NCBI GenBank assembly: GCA_025351345.1
Contig: JANXWB010000031.1
Location: forward strand, 1 to 64,000
DNA: 64,000 nt
From: Synechococcales cyanobacterium GL140_1_metabat_312
GTDB lineage: Bacteria > Cyanobacteriota > Cyanobacteriia > Leptolyngbyales > Leptolyngbyaceae
Direction: 5' to 3'
Part shown: piece after piece, positions 8,429 to 17,159 of the stretch
Layout of the letters: each line of letters begins with the position of its first letter
Numbering within the stretch: the stretch's first letter is position 1
Made by a program: the position numbers and the translations under genes
Notes under the pieces: generated by a model
Told to the model about the DNA's origin: nothing
The model's input: the letters and a program-made list of their open reading frames with translations, nothing else
Database searches by the model: none

Positions 8429-8755
8429 ATGTTTAACGCACCGCTTCCCACGGATCCAGACCTTTTAAAGAGCCTTTTAAATCCTCTGTTAGAAGATTTT
8501 GAGTATTGGTTTGAGCGATCGCACATCTTGCTCGAAAGTGAGCGGATGGAATTTATGGAACTTAGGGAGCAGCAGAGTCTTCTGAATAGGGTGATGGAAA
8601 TGCAACAATCTGTCAATGCTATGAAGTCGTTGGTGAGCGCAACCAACGGTCAGGCGGGTGTAGACATGAAGGTTTTGATGGATTGGCATCGACTGGTTCA
8701 TGAATGTTGGGGAGTCAGTATGAAGCATCGCCAATCTAAAGATCTAGCTGGTTAA
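8429..8755 (+). CDS. DUF2605-like conserved cyanobacterial protein
   Basis: A 108-residue soluble, mostly helical protein of unknown function. LLNPLLEDFEYWFERSHILLE near the N-terminus and WHRLVHECWGV near the C-terminus match my memory of the cyanobacterial DUF2605 family. It is followed in the same direction by a DUF2973-like gene and a membrane GTPase. This order recurs in cyanobacteria, so the three probably work together. No enzyme motif is visible. Confidence 0.7.
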   Translation: MFNAPLPTDPDLLKSLLNPLLEDFEYWFERSHILLESERMEFMELREQQSLLNRVMEMQQSVNAMKSLVSATNGQAGVDMKVLMDWHRLVHECWGVSMKHRQSKDLAG

Positions 8756-8881
8756 GATCTAAAAATCAGAATATCTAAGCTGTAAAGCAACAACCCTAAT
8801 TGGGACAACATTTTCTTAAATCTTCTGCAAAAATTTTTAAAATCTGCGACACTATATACACTATATGTAATCTAAAAGAGG

Positions 8882-9214
8882 ATGTTAGGTTTCATGTCTA
8901 TGTGGCTCCAAATTCTCTATATGTTGGCATTTGTAGGGATCGCATTCTTAGCGATCGGTAACTTGATTCGCAGTATTTTAACGTTGGGATCTGAGTCTAC
9001 TCGACCTGTTGTTCCCAAAGGAATGCGCATGGAAGATAGGATGAGACAGTCGCCACAGCATCCTGAAATGTTAGATGAGAATGGCCGGGTCATTAATGAG
9101 CCATTGCTGGTTATGAGATCTATGACCGTGGAAGATGCTCGTGAGCGATTAGATGCGATTTACCGATCGTCTCCGGGTGGGGAATCTGGTACTCCTGATA
9201 CAGACAGCAATTGA
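8882..9214 (+). CDS. DUF2973-like small membrane protein
   Basis: A 110-residue protein with one N-terminal membrane segment (WLQILYMLAFVGIAFLAIGNLI) and a polar cytoplasmic or lumenal tail. ATG 8882 touches the purine-rich AAAAGAGG, which leaves no spacer, so translation may begin at ATG 8894 or 8900 in the same frame. The middle gene of the DUF2605-DUF2973-GTPase group; function unknown. The family assignment is from the membrane segment and the gene order. Confidence 0.65.
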   Translation: MLGFMSMWLQILYMLAFVGIAFLAIGNLIRSILTLGSESTRPVVPKGMRMEDRMRQSPQHPEMLDENGRVINEPLLVMRSMTVEDARERLDAIYRSSPGGESGTPDTDSN

Positions 9215-9256
9215 TAGCATTGCGGTAGCTGCAACTCTTTACCGCTGCTCATCGCT

Positions 9257-10522
9257 ATGACTCAGCCAAATCCTAGCCCTCGTTCAAATTTTTCAATCAA
9301 GCTTCCTTCCGTCAAGCTACCAACGGTTAATATTGCACGTTTGAAGTTATCCGAATTAAATCTGTCGGGCCTCAAAATTCCTGGGACGGACTGGTTTCGA
9401 GTGGATGAGGTAAAGTTGCGGGAAATTTTGCAACGGGTTCGATCGGACCTGCCCACTACAGAAGCGCTTTTGATTGGAAAACCTCAATCGGGAAAAAGCT
9501 CAATAGTTCGCGGTTTGACAGGTGTATCTAGTGAAATTATTGGCCCTGGTTTTCGGCCCCACACCCGCCACACAGCGCGCTATGCCTATCCTAATAATGA
9601 TTTGCCGCTGTTACAGTTTGTAGATACGGTCGGATTAGGGGATGGTCAACAGGAGACTGGAATAGTTGCCCAAGAGTTGGCTGAAATTTTAAGTCAATCA
9701 CAGACCGCTCGCTTGATCATCTGGACGATCAAAATTACGGATTTTGCGACGGCTTCACTCAAACAAATTGCCCAAGATTTACGATCGCGTTTTCCTCAAG
9801 TGCCTTGTGTACTAGCGATTACTTGTTTACATGAATTATATTCCCAATCCTCAGATCATCCCGAATATCCGCCTACAGGTGAGACGATTGATCGGGCTGT
9901 TCAGCAAATTAAACAAGATTTTGCTGGGTTATATGATGATGTAGTTTTAATTGATTTCACCTTAGAGGAAGATCAATTTTCGCCATTATTTTATGGTTTA
10001 GAAGCATTCAGTAGCGCGATCGAAACCGTATTGCCAGAAGCAGAGGCGCGAACAATTGCCCAATTAGTAAACGATCGAGATCTGATTGCTCCCGTGGGAG
10101 ATTTATATCGGGAAGTGGCTCGTCGGACTATAGTGCCATTTTCGATCGCGGCGGGAACCTGTGCTGCGGTACCTTTACCCCTGGCAACGATGCCGCTGTT
10201 GACGGGCATTCAGATTTCGATGGTGATAGCGCTAGGACAACTTTATGGGCAAACATTAACCCCAGCTCAGGCGGGCGGATTTGTCAGTGCGATTGCGGGC
10301 GGATTTGTTGCGCAGACCATTGGTCGTGAACTAGTGAAGTTAATTCCAGGATTTGGCAGTGTGATTGCAGCGTCTTGGGCAACGGCCTATACTTGGGCAT
10401 TGGGAGAGGCAGCCTGTGTATATTTTGGGGATCTGATGGGTGGGAAAACGCCTGATCCGAAGCAAATTCAGGCATTGATGAAAGATTCTCTTGAGGCGGC
10501 AAAGTCGAAGTTTGAGGCTTAA
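9257..10522 (+). CDS. Membrane-associated GTPase with DUF697 domain
   Basis: A 421-residue protein. An N-terminal repetitive stretch of K-L-P/N-L units (residues 12-45) is followed by a GTPase domain with P-loop GKPQSGKSS (74-82) and G3 motif DTVGLG (123-128). The place of the usual NKxD base-recognition motif reads ITCLHE, so nucleotide specificity may differ. Residues about 290-400 are a DUF697 domain with hydrophobic helices that would insert in a membrane. Relatives (YcjF/Era-like) are thought to act at membranes. It closes a three-gene group with DUF2605 and DUF2973. Confidence 0.8.
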   Translation: MTQPNPSPRSNFSIKLPSVKLPTVNIARLKLSELNLSGLKIPGTDWFRVDEVKLREILQRVRSDLPTTEALLIGKPQSGKSSIVRGLTGVSSEIIGPGFRPHTRHTARYAYPNNDLPLLQFVDTVGLGDGQQETGIVAQELAEILSQSQTARLIIWTIKITDFATASLKQIAQDLRSRFPQVPCVLAITCLHELYSQSSDHPEYPPTGETIDRAVQQIKQDFAGLYDDVVLIDFTLEEDQFSPLFYGLEAFSSAIETVLPEAEARTIAQLVNDRDLIAPVGDLYREVARRTIVPFSIAAGTCAAVPLPLATMPLLTGIQISMVIALGQLYGQTLTPAQAGGFVSAIAGGFVAQTIGRELVKLIPGFGSVIAASWATAYTWALGEAACVYFGDLMGGKTPDPKQIQALMKDSLEAAKSKFEA

Positions 10523-10686
10523 GCTGATATCCAGAAAGAGTTGCCCGATCGATCATTTCACTTACTCGCCGGAGAATGCTTAATTTTATTGCCGAATTCA
10601 ATTCAAATAGGTTGCATATAGTGCCATCTCTGTCACGATCGCCCATCCGGAATTTTAACCCCAGCACAGGTTAAGAAAGGTAGATG

Positions 10687-11502
10687 TTAAGAAAGAGTCA
10701 AAAACTTCTCAAGCGCAACCGTAATGTCGTTCGGCCAGCGACGAACCGTTTTAACCCATTCAATATTTTTGTATCTTGCATCTAAATCCAAAACCGAAAC
10801 CCAATTGCTTTCTGCTTCATCTCGCGCACCACTGACCCAAAGCGCTCCTGTGTAAGCGGCTCGCATATCTGCAAAACGGGGATATTTCCGAATGATATTT
10901 CGCATTTCACGAATGGCATCGTCGATATTGCCTAACTGATAAAGGGCTAGGGCACCATTGGCGCGGGCAATTGCAAAATCAGGTGCAAGTAATGCGGCTT
11001 TCTTAAAATCAATTAAGGCTTCATTCCATCGACGCAATCCACCTCGTGCATTTCCGCGATTGTTGTAGGCTGCGGCATCATTTGGATCTAATTCAATGAC
11101 GTGGTTATAGTCGGCGATCGCTTCTTCAAATTTTTCTAATCCTTCATAGGCCGCACCGCGATTTAAATAGGGATCGGATGACTCGGGTGACAGGACAATC
11201 GCTTGATTAAAGTCTTCGATCGCAGATTCTAGTTTTCCTTGGCTGACCCGAGAATTCCCTCGATTGCTAATTAGTGCGGGATTGTCCGGAAGTAGTTCAA
11301 TCAATTCAGTCCAAAAAACTTCCGCTTCCCCAAATCGCCCTTGATTAGTTGCACCAAATGCCTCATTGCGAAGCGTTGCAATCCGATCGTATGTTTCCGT
11401 AAGTGGTGATTCAGGTGTGGGTTCAGCGGCGATCGAGGGTGCAGGGATGGCAAAGAGACAAAGGAGTGCGATCGCGGGGATTAGGCTGAAAAGACGACGC
11501 AT
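10687..11502 (-). CDS. Exported tetratricopeptide-repeat protein
   Basis: A 271-residue protein with a signal peptide (MRRLFSLIPAIALLCLFAIP, cleavage near AIAAE) and about five TPR units between residues 45 and 200. The canonical spacing shows in NPALISNRGNSRVSQGKLES and DPNDAAAYNNRGNARGG. TPR proteins are protein-binding scaffolds; this one would act in the periplasm or thylakoid lumen. The partner is unknown. It is transcribed alone and preceded by a 14-bp tandem repeat in its promoter region. Confidence 0.82.
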   Translation of the reverse strand: MRRLFSLIPAIALLCLFAIPAPSIAAEPTPESPLTETYDRIATLRNEAFGATNQGRFGEAEVFWTELIELLPDNPALISNRGNSRVSQGKLESAIEDFNQAIVLSPESSDPYLNRGAAYEGLEKFEEAIADYNHVIELDPNDAAAYNNRGNARGGLRRWNEALIDFKKAALLAPDFAIARANGALALYQLGNIDDAIREMRNIIRKYPRFADMRAAYTGALWVSGARDEAESNWVSVLDLDARYKNIEWVKTVRRWPNDITVALEKFLTLS

Positions 11503-11568
11503 AGAAGGACTTGCTCCAAGACTGACTGCTTACGCTAGATTAGAATTTGTAAAGTATTGTAACAAATT

Positions 11569-11596
11569 TTGGGTCTAAAATCTTGGGTCTAAAATT
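11569..11596 (-). repeat. 14-bp tandem repeat upstream of the TPR gene
   Basis: TTGGGTCTAAAATC (11569-11582) is followed directly by TTGGGTCTAAAATT (11583-11596), one mismatch. It lies 67 bases upstream of the TPR gene start on the minus strand, in a promoter-like position. It may be an operator or a simple duplication. Confidence 0.45.
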
Positions 11597-11624
11597 TTCA
11601 ACCTAGTAGTTCAGGGCTAATACT

Positions 11625-11903
11625 TCAGCGATAGGTCTCGATGAAATGGCGAATTTTCGCAATGGTGTCGGGTTGAGGATTTTCGATAATGAAACGTTCG
11701 CGATCGTCCCAAATTACGGGTAAGCCGATCGCGTTCGAGAGTTGTGCGTCGAAGTCGTCGAAGAAGTCTAGGCCGTTTTCGTCGATGTCCGAGGGTGGCA
11801 TGAATTCAAATTGAAGATAAAGGCTGCGATCGTCCATCACCTGAATAACGGGTTCGCCCAGTTCATCAAATCCGGAGAGTTGAATTTCTTGTATGGTTTT
11901 CAT
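11625..11903 (-). CDS. Small acidic protein of unknown function
   Basis: A 92-residue, strongly acidic soluble protein with DIDENGLDFFDDFD in the middle and a C-terminal helix (TIAKIRHFIETYR). No motif or family is recognised. Coding is supported by an open frame without repeats, a plausible start, and a position in line with the minus-strand neighbours ychF and the TPR gene. It might be an immunity- or adaptor-like protein, but nothing here demonstrates that. Confidence 0.6.
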   Translation of the reverse strand: MKTIQEIQLSGFDELGEPVIQVMDDRSLYLQFEFMPPSDIDENGLDFFDDFDAQLSNAIGLPVIWDDRERFIIENPQPDTIAKIRHFIETYR

Positions 11904-11969
11904 CTGAACTAGTGTGGATTGAGTTATTTGCTTTTGAGCAGGGAGCTAGGCCCAAAAGCTAGTTTAAAT

Positions 11970-13058
11970 TTATGAATGTAAGAACAGCATTACATCACCT
12001 TCTTGAACCACATATACTTTTCCTTCACTACGCACTAGTCCCTTTTCTTTGGCCGCATTCATCGATCGGTATTCAACCAAATCCTTATAGGAAACTGTTT
12101 CGGCGCGAATGAAGCCTTTTTCAAAATCGGAGTGAATCACCCCTGCCGCCTGCGGTGCCAACATGCCTTTGGTAATAGTCCAGGCGCGAGTTTCTTGAGG
12201 TCCGACGGTGAAGTAGGTTTGGAGTCCTAGCAAGTCATAGGTTGCCCGCACCAAGGATCGCAATCCGCCTTCGGTCACTCCTAGGGATTCTAAGAATTCC
12301 AAGCGATCGGCCTCTGGTAATTCGACCAATTCCGATTCAACTTGGGCTGAAATTACTACAACCTGTGCGCCTTCTGCTGTGGCGAGTTTACGCACCTGTT
12401 CAACATAGTCATTTCCAGTTGCTAAGTCGGCATCAGAGACATTGGTTGCATAAATGATTGGTTTTTGGGTCATGAATCCCATGGTTTTAATAGCCAGCAA
12501 TTCCTCTTCATTGAGTTCCACCGATCTCACAGGATTGCCCAACAACATGGCCGCAATCACTTTTTCCAGCGCATCCGTTTCGGCAGTCGCTTCTTTTTTC
12601 ACACGGGATTCTTTTTTGGAGCGTTCAAGACGTTTTTCTGCTTGTGCCAAATCCGCCAAAACCAATTCTAGATTAATCACTTCAATGTCGCTTTTCGGAT
12701 CAACTGCACCCGCAACATGAATAATGTCATCATCGTCAAAGCATCGCACGACGTGAACGATCGCATCCACTTCCCGAATGTTCGATAAGAACTGGTTGCC
12801 GAGTCCTTCACCCTTTGATGCCCCTTTCACCAGTCCGGCAATGTCTACAAACTCAACCCGCGCCGGAACGATGTCCTTAGAGCTTGCAATGTCCGCTAAA
12901 ATCTGAAGCCGATCGTCTGGGACGGCGACGATGCCGACGTTAGGTTCAATGGTACAAAACGGAAAATTTGCCGCCTGCGCCTTGGCGTTCCCGACGATCG
13001 CATTAAATAGCGTTGACTTACCGACATTAGGTAATCCGACAATTCCGGCTCTCAGCAT
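11970..13058 (-). CDS. ychF: Redox-regulated ATPase/GTPase YchF (Obg family)
   Basis: Universal P-loop NTPase that binds ribosomes and prefers ATP. From the ATG at 13058 it is 362 residues, matching the family; the open frame extends 34 codons upstream with unrelated sequence, so that part is left out. P-loop GLPNVGKS is at residues 8-15, the G3 motif DIAGLVKGA follows, and the nucleotide-base motif is NVSD rather than NKxD. The C-terminal TGS domain holds the typical DFEKGFIRAET stretch. The gene is single, with no clear operon partner. Confidence 0.95.
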   Translation of the reverse strand: MLRAGIVGLPNVGKSTLFNAIVGNAKAQAANFPFCTIEPNVGIVAVPDDRLQILADIASSKDIVPARVEFVDIAGLVKGASKGEGLGNQFLSNIREVDAIVHVVRCFDDDDIIHVAGAVDPKSDIEVINLELVLADLAQAEKRLERSKKESRVKKEATAETDALEKVIAAMLLGNPVRSVELNEEELLAIKTMGFMTQKPIIYATNVSDADLATGNDYVEQVRKLATAEGAQVVVISAQVESELVELPEADRLEFLESLGVTEGGLRSLVRATYDLLGLQTYFTVGPQETRAWTITKGMLAPQAAGVIHSDFEKGFIRAETVSYKDLVEYRSMNAAKEKGLVRSEGKVYVVQEGDVMLFLHS

Positions 13059-13183
13059 GATGAAGTAGGTTTCGCGACTTGGATGATGGCAGAACAGTAA
13101 AATATCATACGCTAATCTGTCACCTGATTCTGGCGCGCAAATCAGTTCTCCGTCTTCCACAGCGATCGTCGATCAAATCCAAT

Positions 13184-13786
13184 TCATTTGCGAACTTGAA
13201 AAATCGCAAGATATTCATCACCTTTACGTTTATCGATCGAATCGGTTGCAGGTTGAAATAAAATCCGATCGAACTGCGGCTCAAAATAATCTAAAATCTC
13301 CTGCGGCTTCACTCCAAAAGGAGGACCACCGCTTCTGCCGTGGGCATAGAAGATAGCGATCAATTGGCCTTGAGGTTTGAGAATAGTATGGATTAATTGA
13401 ACATATCGCGATCGCAACTCAGGGTCGATCGCACAAAAACAAGTATGTTCTAAAACATAATCAAACCCATTTGCAAATTCAGCCTCTAAATCAAAAATAT
13501 CTCGTTTTAAAAACTGAATGCTAGTAATTTCTCTAGCGTGTGCTTTAGCGTTCGCCCGATCGATCGCCGTCTGCGCAAAATCAAATCCTACGACCTCAAA
13601 TCCTGCCTCTGCAAACAACAATGCATCATGACCACCCCCACAACCAAAAACTGCAATACGTCCTGTTTTTGGAGCCTCAGAACTCAACAAAAGATTAACA
13701 AAAGGTGGTGCAGGAAAACCTAAATCCCAAGGAGCATCTCCAGTTTGATAGCGTTGTTCCCAAGCAGTGGAAGAAAGATCTGACAT
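13184..13786 (-). CDS. Thiopurine methyltransferase-like SAM methyltransferase
   Basis: Class I SAM-dependent methyltransferase, 200 residues. WEQRYQTGDAPWDLGFPAPPF at the N-terminus and the SAM loop FGCGGGHDAL are hallmarks of the TPMT/halide methyltransferase group, with a second acidic motif GFDFAQTAI binding the ribose. Plant and bacterial relatives methylate thiols or halides, giving methyl halides; the acceptor here cannot be read. It is the first of two closely spaced minus-strand genes with the Uma2 gene, 43 bases apart, though they need not be related. Confidence 0.82.
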   Translation of the reverse strand: MSDLSSTAWEQRYQTGDAPWDLGFPAPPFVNLLLSSEAPKTGRIAVFGCGGGHDALLFAEAGFEVVGFDFAQTAIDRANAKAHAREITSIQFLKRDIFDLEAEFANGFDYVLEHTCFCAIDPELRSRYVQLIHTILKPQGQLIAIFYAHGRSGGPPFGVKPQEILDYFEPQFDRILFQPATDSIDKRKGDEYLAIFQVRK

Positions 13787-13829
13787 TTGGTTCGGGTAAT
13801 TGTATTTGAATGAAATGAATTTTTAGAAT

Positions 13830-14414
13830 CTAAATTGCCTTAAACCAATCTTGAGCCGCTTCTAGATGGGATGTTTCACCTTTGAGAATACAACGGGAGA
13901 GTAATTCTAGATCCATCGCTTCTAATCCTAGTAATTCACTTTGATTCACACGAACATAACCTGTCGATCGTAAATGATAAATCAGCAACAACCCATCTTC
14001 CCAAAACCAAACCTCTGGACATTTCAAAGCCTGATAGGAACTAAGCTTAGCTTCATTTCCACTGCTGTAGACAACTTCAATAGACAAATCAGGAATAGAT
14101 TTATCGCCACCGATACAATAAGATTCATCGGCTTGAACCGAAGTCTGACCGTCGTGCTCTTGAGTCATCGAACCCGTGGATTTGTAAATAATTCCATGTT
14201 TTAGAAAAAATAACTCAAGTAATTGACCAATCAGTGACTTAAAGGATTCATGGTCTTTCCCTGGCATAAAAATCTCAATAGTGCCTTCATGATAGTAGAG
14301 TCGAGCTTTTGAACTACCTTGGATCGCGGCCTGAAGCTGTTTAAATTGAAACCAGCTATGGCCCGATAGGCGAACACTTTGATTGGTTCTCGATTCTGCG
14401 AGTAGCTGAGCCAT
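13830..14414 (-). CDS. Uma2 family protein (DUF820, restriction-endonuclease-like fold)
   Basis: A 194-residue member of the Uma2/DUF820 family, greatly expanded in cyanobacteria. The core motifs are present: LYYHEGTIEIFMPG at the N-terminus, ADESYCIG and PDLSIEVVYSS in the middle (Asp and Glu of a PD-(D/E)xK-like core), then CPEVWFWED. The lysine expected after the Glu strand lies in NEAKLSSY. Biological role is unknown; some members are linked to mobile elements. Confident on family, not on activity. Confidence 0.85.
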   Translation of the reverse strand: MAQLLAESRTNQSVRLSGHSWFQFKQLQAAIQGSSKARLYYHEGTIEIFMPGKDHESFKSLIGQLLELFFLKHGIIYKSTGSMTQEHDGQTSVQADESYCIGGDKSIPDLSIEVVYSSGNEAKLSSYQALKCPEVWFWEDGLLLIYHLRSTGYVRVNQSELLGLEAMDLELLSRCILKGETSHLEAAQDWFKAI

Positions 14415-14463
14415 TTTTCACCTTCAACATTGGTGACTTATTAAGCCATCATAGCTCAAATTA

Positions 14464-14502
14464 AAACACGATCGTATTTCCAAAAGAACAACGATCGCGT
14501 TT
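14464..14502 (-). terminator. Imperfect hairpin downstream of the CsgG-like gene
   Basis: AAACACGATCGT (from 14464) pairs with ACGATCGCGTTT (14491-14502) with one weak pair. On the minus strand it follows the CsgG-like stop by about 45 bases and ends in GTTTTAA, a short T-run, so it may be a weak terminator. It is built from two CGATCG words, so part of the symmetry could be coincidental. Confidence 0.4.
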
Positions 14503-14545
14503 AAGAATTCTATTTATCGATCGATATTGACCAATAAAATAACGA

Positions 14546-15328
14546 CTAGTCCAATTTCAAAACATCCTGTGTCCCTTCACGGCGCTTCGTATCTTTAGCT
14601 TCATAGGTACTGATACAGGCATCTTTTTTGTACATCACGCAGGAAAGATACTCACTTGCTTCGATGAGTGCAGCTCGTAATGCCTTACCGACAGGAGCTT
14701 TTTTTTCTTCTGACTCATTAGACGAGTTGCTGTAACCCAAGAGACTAAAACTATTCTGCTTTGATTCAGACTTATCTGTGGCGCGTCCTTCTATAGTCCG
14801 AGAGTAAGCAACCTCACCCGTTGTCGTATCTACGACTCGCAAATCGATCGCAATATACGCTTCTTGTTCTTTCTTCTCTCCGCCACCCCCAATACCTATG
14901 CCGAAAATGTTGAAACCACTTCTTCTTCCGCTTGATTTGTTAGCCACATTTTCTTCAAAAGCCGTCACTTTACCCAACACGACGTATTGAGCGCCCGTAA
15001 GCTCGCCTTTTTTGGCTCCAGTGGTTTTCTTCGTGAGTCCTAATTCAGTCAGCTCTTGCTCAGAAAGCACGGCTGATAATTTTTGCCGTTCCACCACCTT
15101 AAAATTTCCGGTCGCACTGAGTTCGTTACTCAACGCATCGCCTAGTTCTGTCGCAGTGTTCGATTTCCACCACCACCAATTCGTTTCATTCTTAAAGGAC
15201 GGAACTGAAATCCTTGGTTTTGCCTGAGCAAATGCTTCACCACTCGCGATGCCAACACTTGAACTTAGGATAGCCAACGCTGCGATCGACTGAACGCCCA
15301 CACAAACGGTTTGTGATAAAAATTTCAT
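14546..15328 (-). CDS. CsgG/HfaB-type exported protein
   Basis: A 260-residue protein with a signal peptide (cleavage near AFAQA, residue 35) and a CsgG-like domain: RISVPSFKNET, then the helical segment AELGDALSNELSATGNFKVVER and the TGAQYVVLGKVTAFEE strand. CsgG forms an outer-membrane export pore for curli; cyanobacterial relatives are found without curli genes and act in an unknown export or envelope-stress role. No lipobox Cys is present, so this copy is probably not a lipoprotein. Unusual features are a WWWW run after the first strand and a glycine-rich insert (FGIGIGGGG). Confidence 0.8.
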   Translation of the reverse strand: MKFLSQTVCVGVQSIAALAILSSSVGIASGEAFAQAKPRISVPSFKNETNWWWWKSNTATELGDALSNELSATGNFKVVERQKLSAVLSEQELTELGLTKKTTGAKKGELTGAQYVVLGKVTAFEENVANKSSGRRSGFNIFGIGIGGGGEKKEQEAYIAIDLRVVDTTTGEVAYSRTIEGRATDKSESKQNSFSLLGYSNSSNESEEKKAPVGKALRAALIEASEYLSCVMYKKDACISTYEAKDTKRREGTQDVLKLD

Positions 15329-15519
15329 ACGAAGCCCAGTTTTAACTCAGTAATATTACTTAACTAATAAACCATATTTACGCGCTCGTCAAGATAAATT
15401 AAAAATATTTAAAAATAAAACCTTAACCTTAAATCAATGCATTGAAATGATAAAACTCTATATTCATGTAAAAATGAGAATAGAAGCATAATACTCCTTG
15501 AAATGTAACTGTCTGAGCT

Positions 15520-16293
15520 ATGAATCCCCATCAACTATTTCAACAAATCCAACGTCAACGAGTGAGCGATGGGGCAATTTCGCCAATTTTAGATCCAGTA
15601 TTAAACCCAGCTAATTCTCAGTCAACGCTCGTTTTAGTGTGGCCGCAACTTGGAGATTTTGATACGTTAGAATATGCCTGGTGGATAAACAATTCACGGG
15701 AAATGTTGAATGATTTACAGATTCAAGTACGAGCGATCGGAATTGGCGATCGGAATGCTGGAAAAGCCTTTTGTCATTACACACAATTTCCCGAAGCTGA
15801 TTTGTTTCTGGACCCAACGGCTGAACTTCACCACCATCTTAATCTCTATCCTGGTCTTCAAGCCAAACTTCCCGGCTTCTCCCCAAAACAAAATAGTTGG
15901 TTAAATCTATTGCTGATGTGTGCTGGAATTGGAAGTCCCGGTACCCTTAAAGAAGTATTTCGAGGGTATGTCGGCGATCGCAGTGCCCCGCAGCTTATTG
16001 AGGCTGAATCCACGATAAAAGCCGGACCATTACCTGCATTGACTGGCTCTAGCTTTGATATAGTCGGGACCGGATACCAACGTCCGTTTGAACTGGCTAC
16101 ATTACGATTGCGGAATATGAGCGAAGTATTGAATAATTGGAAAACCTACGTTCCTGATGTTACCTACATAACCCAGCGCGGCGGCACATTTTTGTTTGAT
16201 TCCACAGGTGAATTGAAGTATCAACATCGCGATCGCGGTATCCTTGGATTTGCCGAAACGATGAGCAATCCACTCGCCTTTCTTACCCCTTAA
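15520..16293 (+). CDS. Peroxiredoxin-like (thioredoxin-fold) protein without a visible peroxidatic Cys
   Basis: A 257-residue soluble protein of the AhpC/TSA-related group found in cyanobacteria. Its thioredoxin-like core shows STLVLVWPQLGDFDTLEY, where peroxiredoxins carry the catalytic Cys; here that position is Glu/Tyr. It ends with a repeat-free strand pair TYITQRGGTFLFDSTGELKYQHRDRGILGF that is typical of this family. Cys residues elsewhere (FCHYT, LMCAG) are not in the canonical site. Peroxidase activity therefore should not be assumed. It precedes mutM by 23 bases and may share a transcript. Confidence 0.65.
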   Translation: MNPHQLFQQIQRQRVSDGAISPILDPVLNPANSQSTLVLVWPQLGDFDTLEYAWWINNSREMLNDLQIQVRAIGIGDRNAGKAFCHYTQFPEADLFLDPTAELHHHLNLYPGLQAKLPGFSPKQNSWLNLLLMCAGIGSPGTLKEVFRGYVGDRSAPQLIEAESTIKAGPLPALTGSSFDIVGTGYQRPFELATLRLRNMSEVLNNWKTYVPDVTYITQRGGTFLFDSTGELKYQHRDRGILGFAETMSNPLAFLTP

Positions 16294-16316
16294 TCAATTT
16301 AGAGAATTATACCCTT

Positions 16317-17153
16317 GTGCCTGAACTTCCTGAAGTCGAAACGGTCCGTCGGGGCTTGAATGCGACAACGTTAAATCAAACAATCGTGGAAACGATCGTC
16401 CTTCTCGATCGCACCATTGCCTATCCTGATGCAAATTTGTTTCCTAATGCGATCGTTGGCTGTCAGTTCAAAACATGGCATCGACGCGGAAAATATTTGA
16501 TTGGGGAATTGGCAAACGAGGCAGGGCATTTAGGGGTTCATTTGCGAATGACCGGGCAATTGCTTTGGACTAAACCTGATGCGCCGCTGGAGAAACACTT
16601 GCGGGTCCGGTTTTTGATGGGAGACCAAGAACTTCGTTATGTCGATCAACGTACCTTCGGGAAAATTTGGTGGGTGCCGCCGGGACAACAGCCGCCAGAT
16701 ATCATGACTGGGTTGCAATCCTTGGGGCCAGAGCCGTTTTCCGATGCCTTCTCTGAGACCTATTTTCAAACTTGGATGCAATCTCGTAAACGCCCGATTA
16801 AAAATGCGCTGCTTGATCAATCACTTGTCGCAGGAATTGGCAATATCTACGCCGATGAATCCTTATTTCTTTCAAATATCAATCCGCTGACCCATTGTTC
16901 GCAATTAAAACCCAAACAATTAAATCCTTTACGATCGCACATCATCGAAGTATTGCAAACTAGCATTGATGCCAGCGGCACAACCTTGCGGGACTATCGC
17001 ACAGTGGATGGAACTAACGGTAACTATGGCGCTCAAGCGTGGGTTTATGGCCGGAATGGTAAAGCTTGTCGGGTGTGTAATACCGAAATTCAGCGAATAA
17101 AACTAGCCGGACGATCGGCCCATTTCTGTCCTAAATGCCAACCCAAACATTAG
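16317..17153 (+). CDS. mutM: Formamidopyrimidine-DNA glycosylase (8-oxoguanine repair)
   Basis: Base-excision repair glycosylase/AP lyase that removes oxidised purines, 278 residues. GTG 16317 encodes the initiator, so after Met removal Pro2 is the Schiff-base nucleophile: MPELPEVETVRRGL, with Glu3 as the general acid. The helix-two-turn-helix and the C-terminal zinc finger CRVCNTEIQRIKLAGRSAHFCPKCQ (four Cys) are complete. It lies directly after the peroxiredoxin-like gene and converges with a minus-strand gene only six bases away. Confidence 0.95.
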   Translation: MPELPEVETVRRGLNATTLNQTIVETIVLLDRTIAYPDANLFPNAIVGCQFKTWHRRGKYLIGELANEAGHLGVHLRMTGQLLWTKPDAPLEKHLRVRFLMGDQELRYVDQRTFGKIWWVPPGQQPPDIMTGLQSLGPEPFSDAFSETYFQTWMQSRKRPIKNALLDQSLVAGIGNIYADESLFLSNINPLTHCSQLKPKQLNPLRSHIIEVLQTSIDASGTTLRDYRTVDGTNGNYGAQAWVYGRNGKACRVCNTEIQRIKLAGRSAHFCPKCQPKH

Positions 17154-17159
17154 TGAATA

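Noticed and set aside
10284-10667. Minus-strand open frame of 127 codons
   Set aside because: It overlaps the C-terminal, well-supported coding part of the DUF697 GTPase gene in another frame; no motif.
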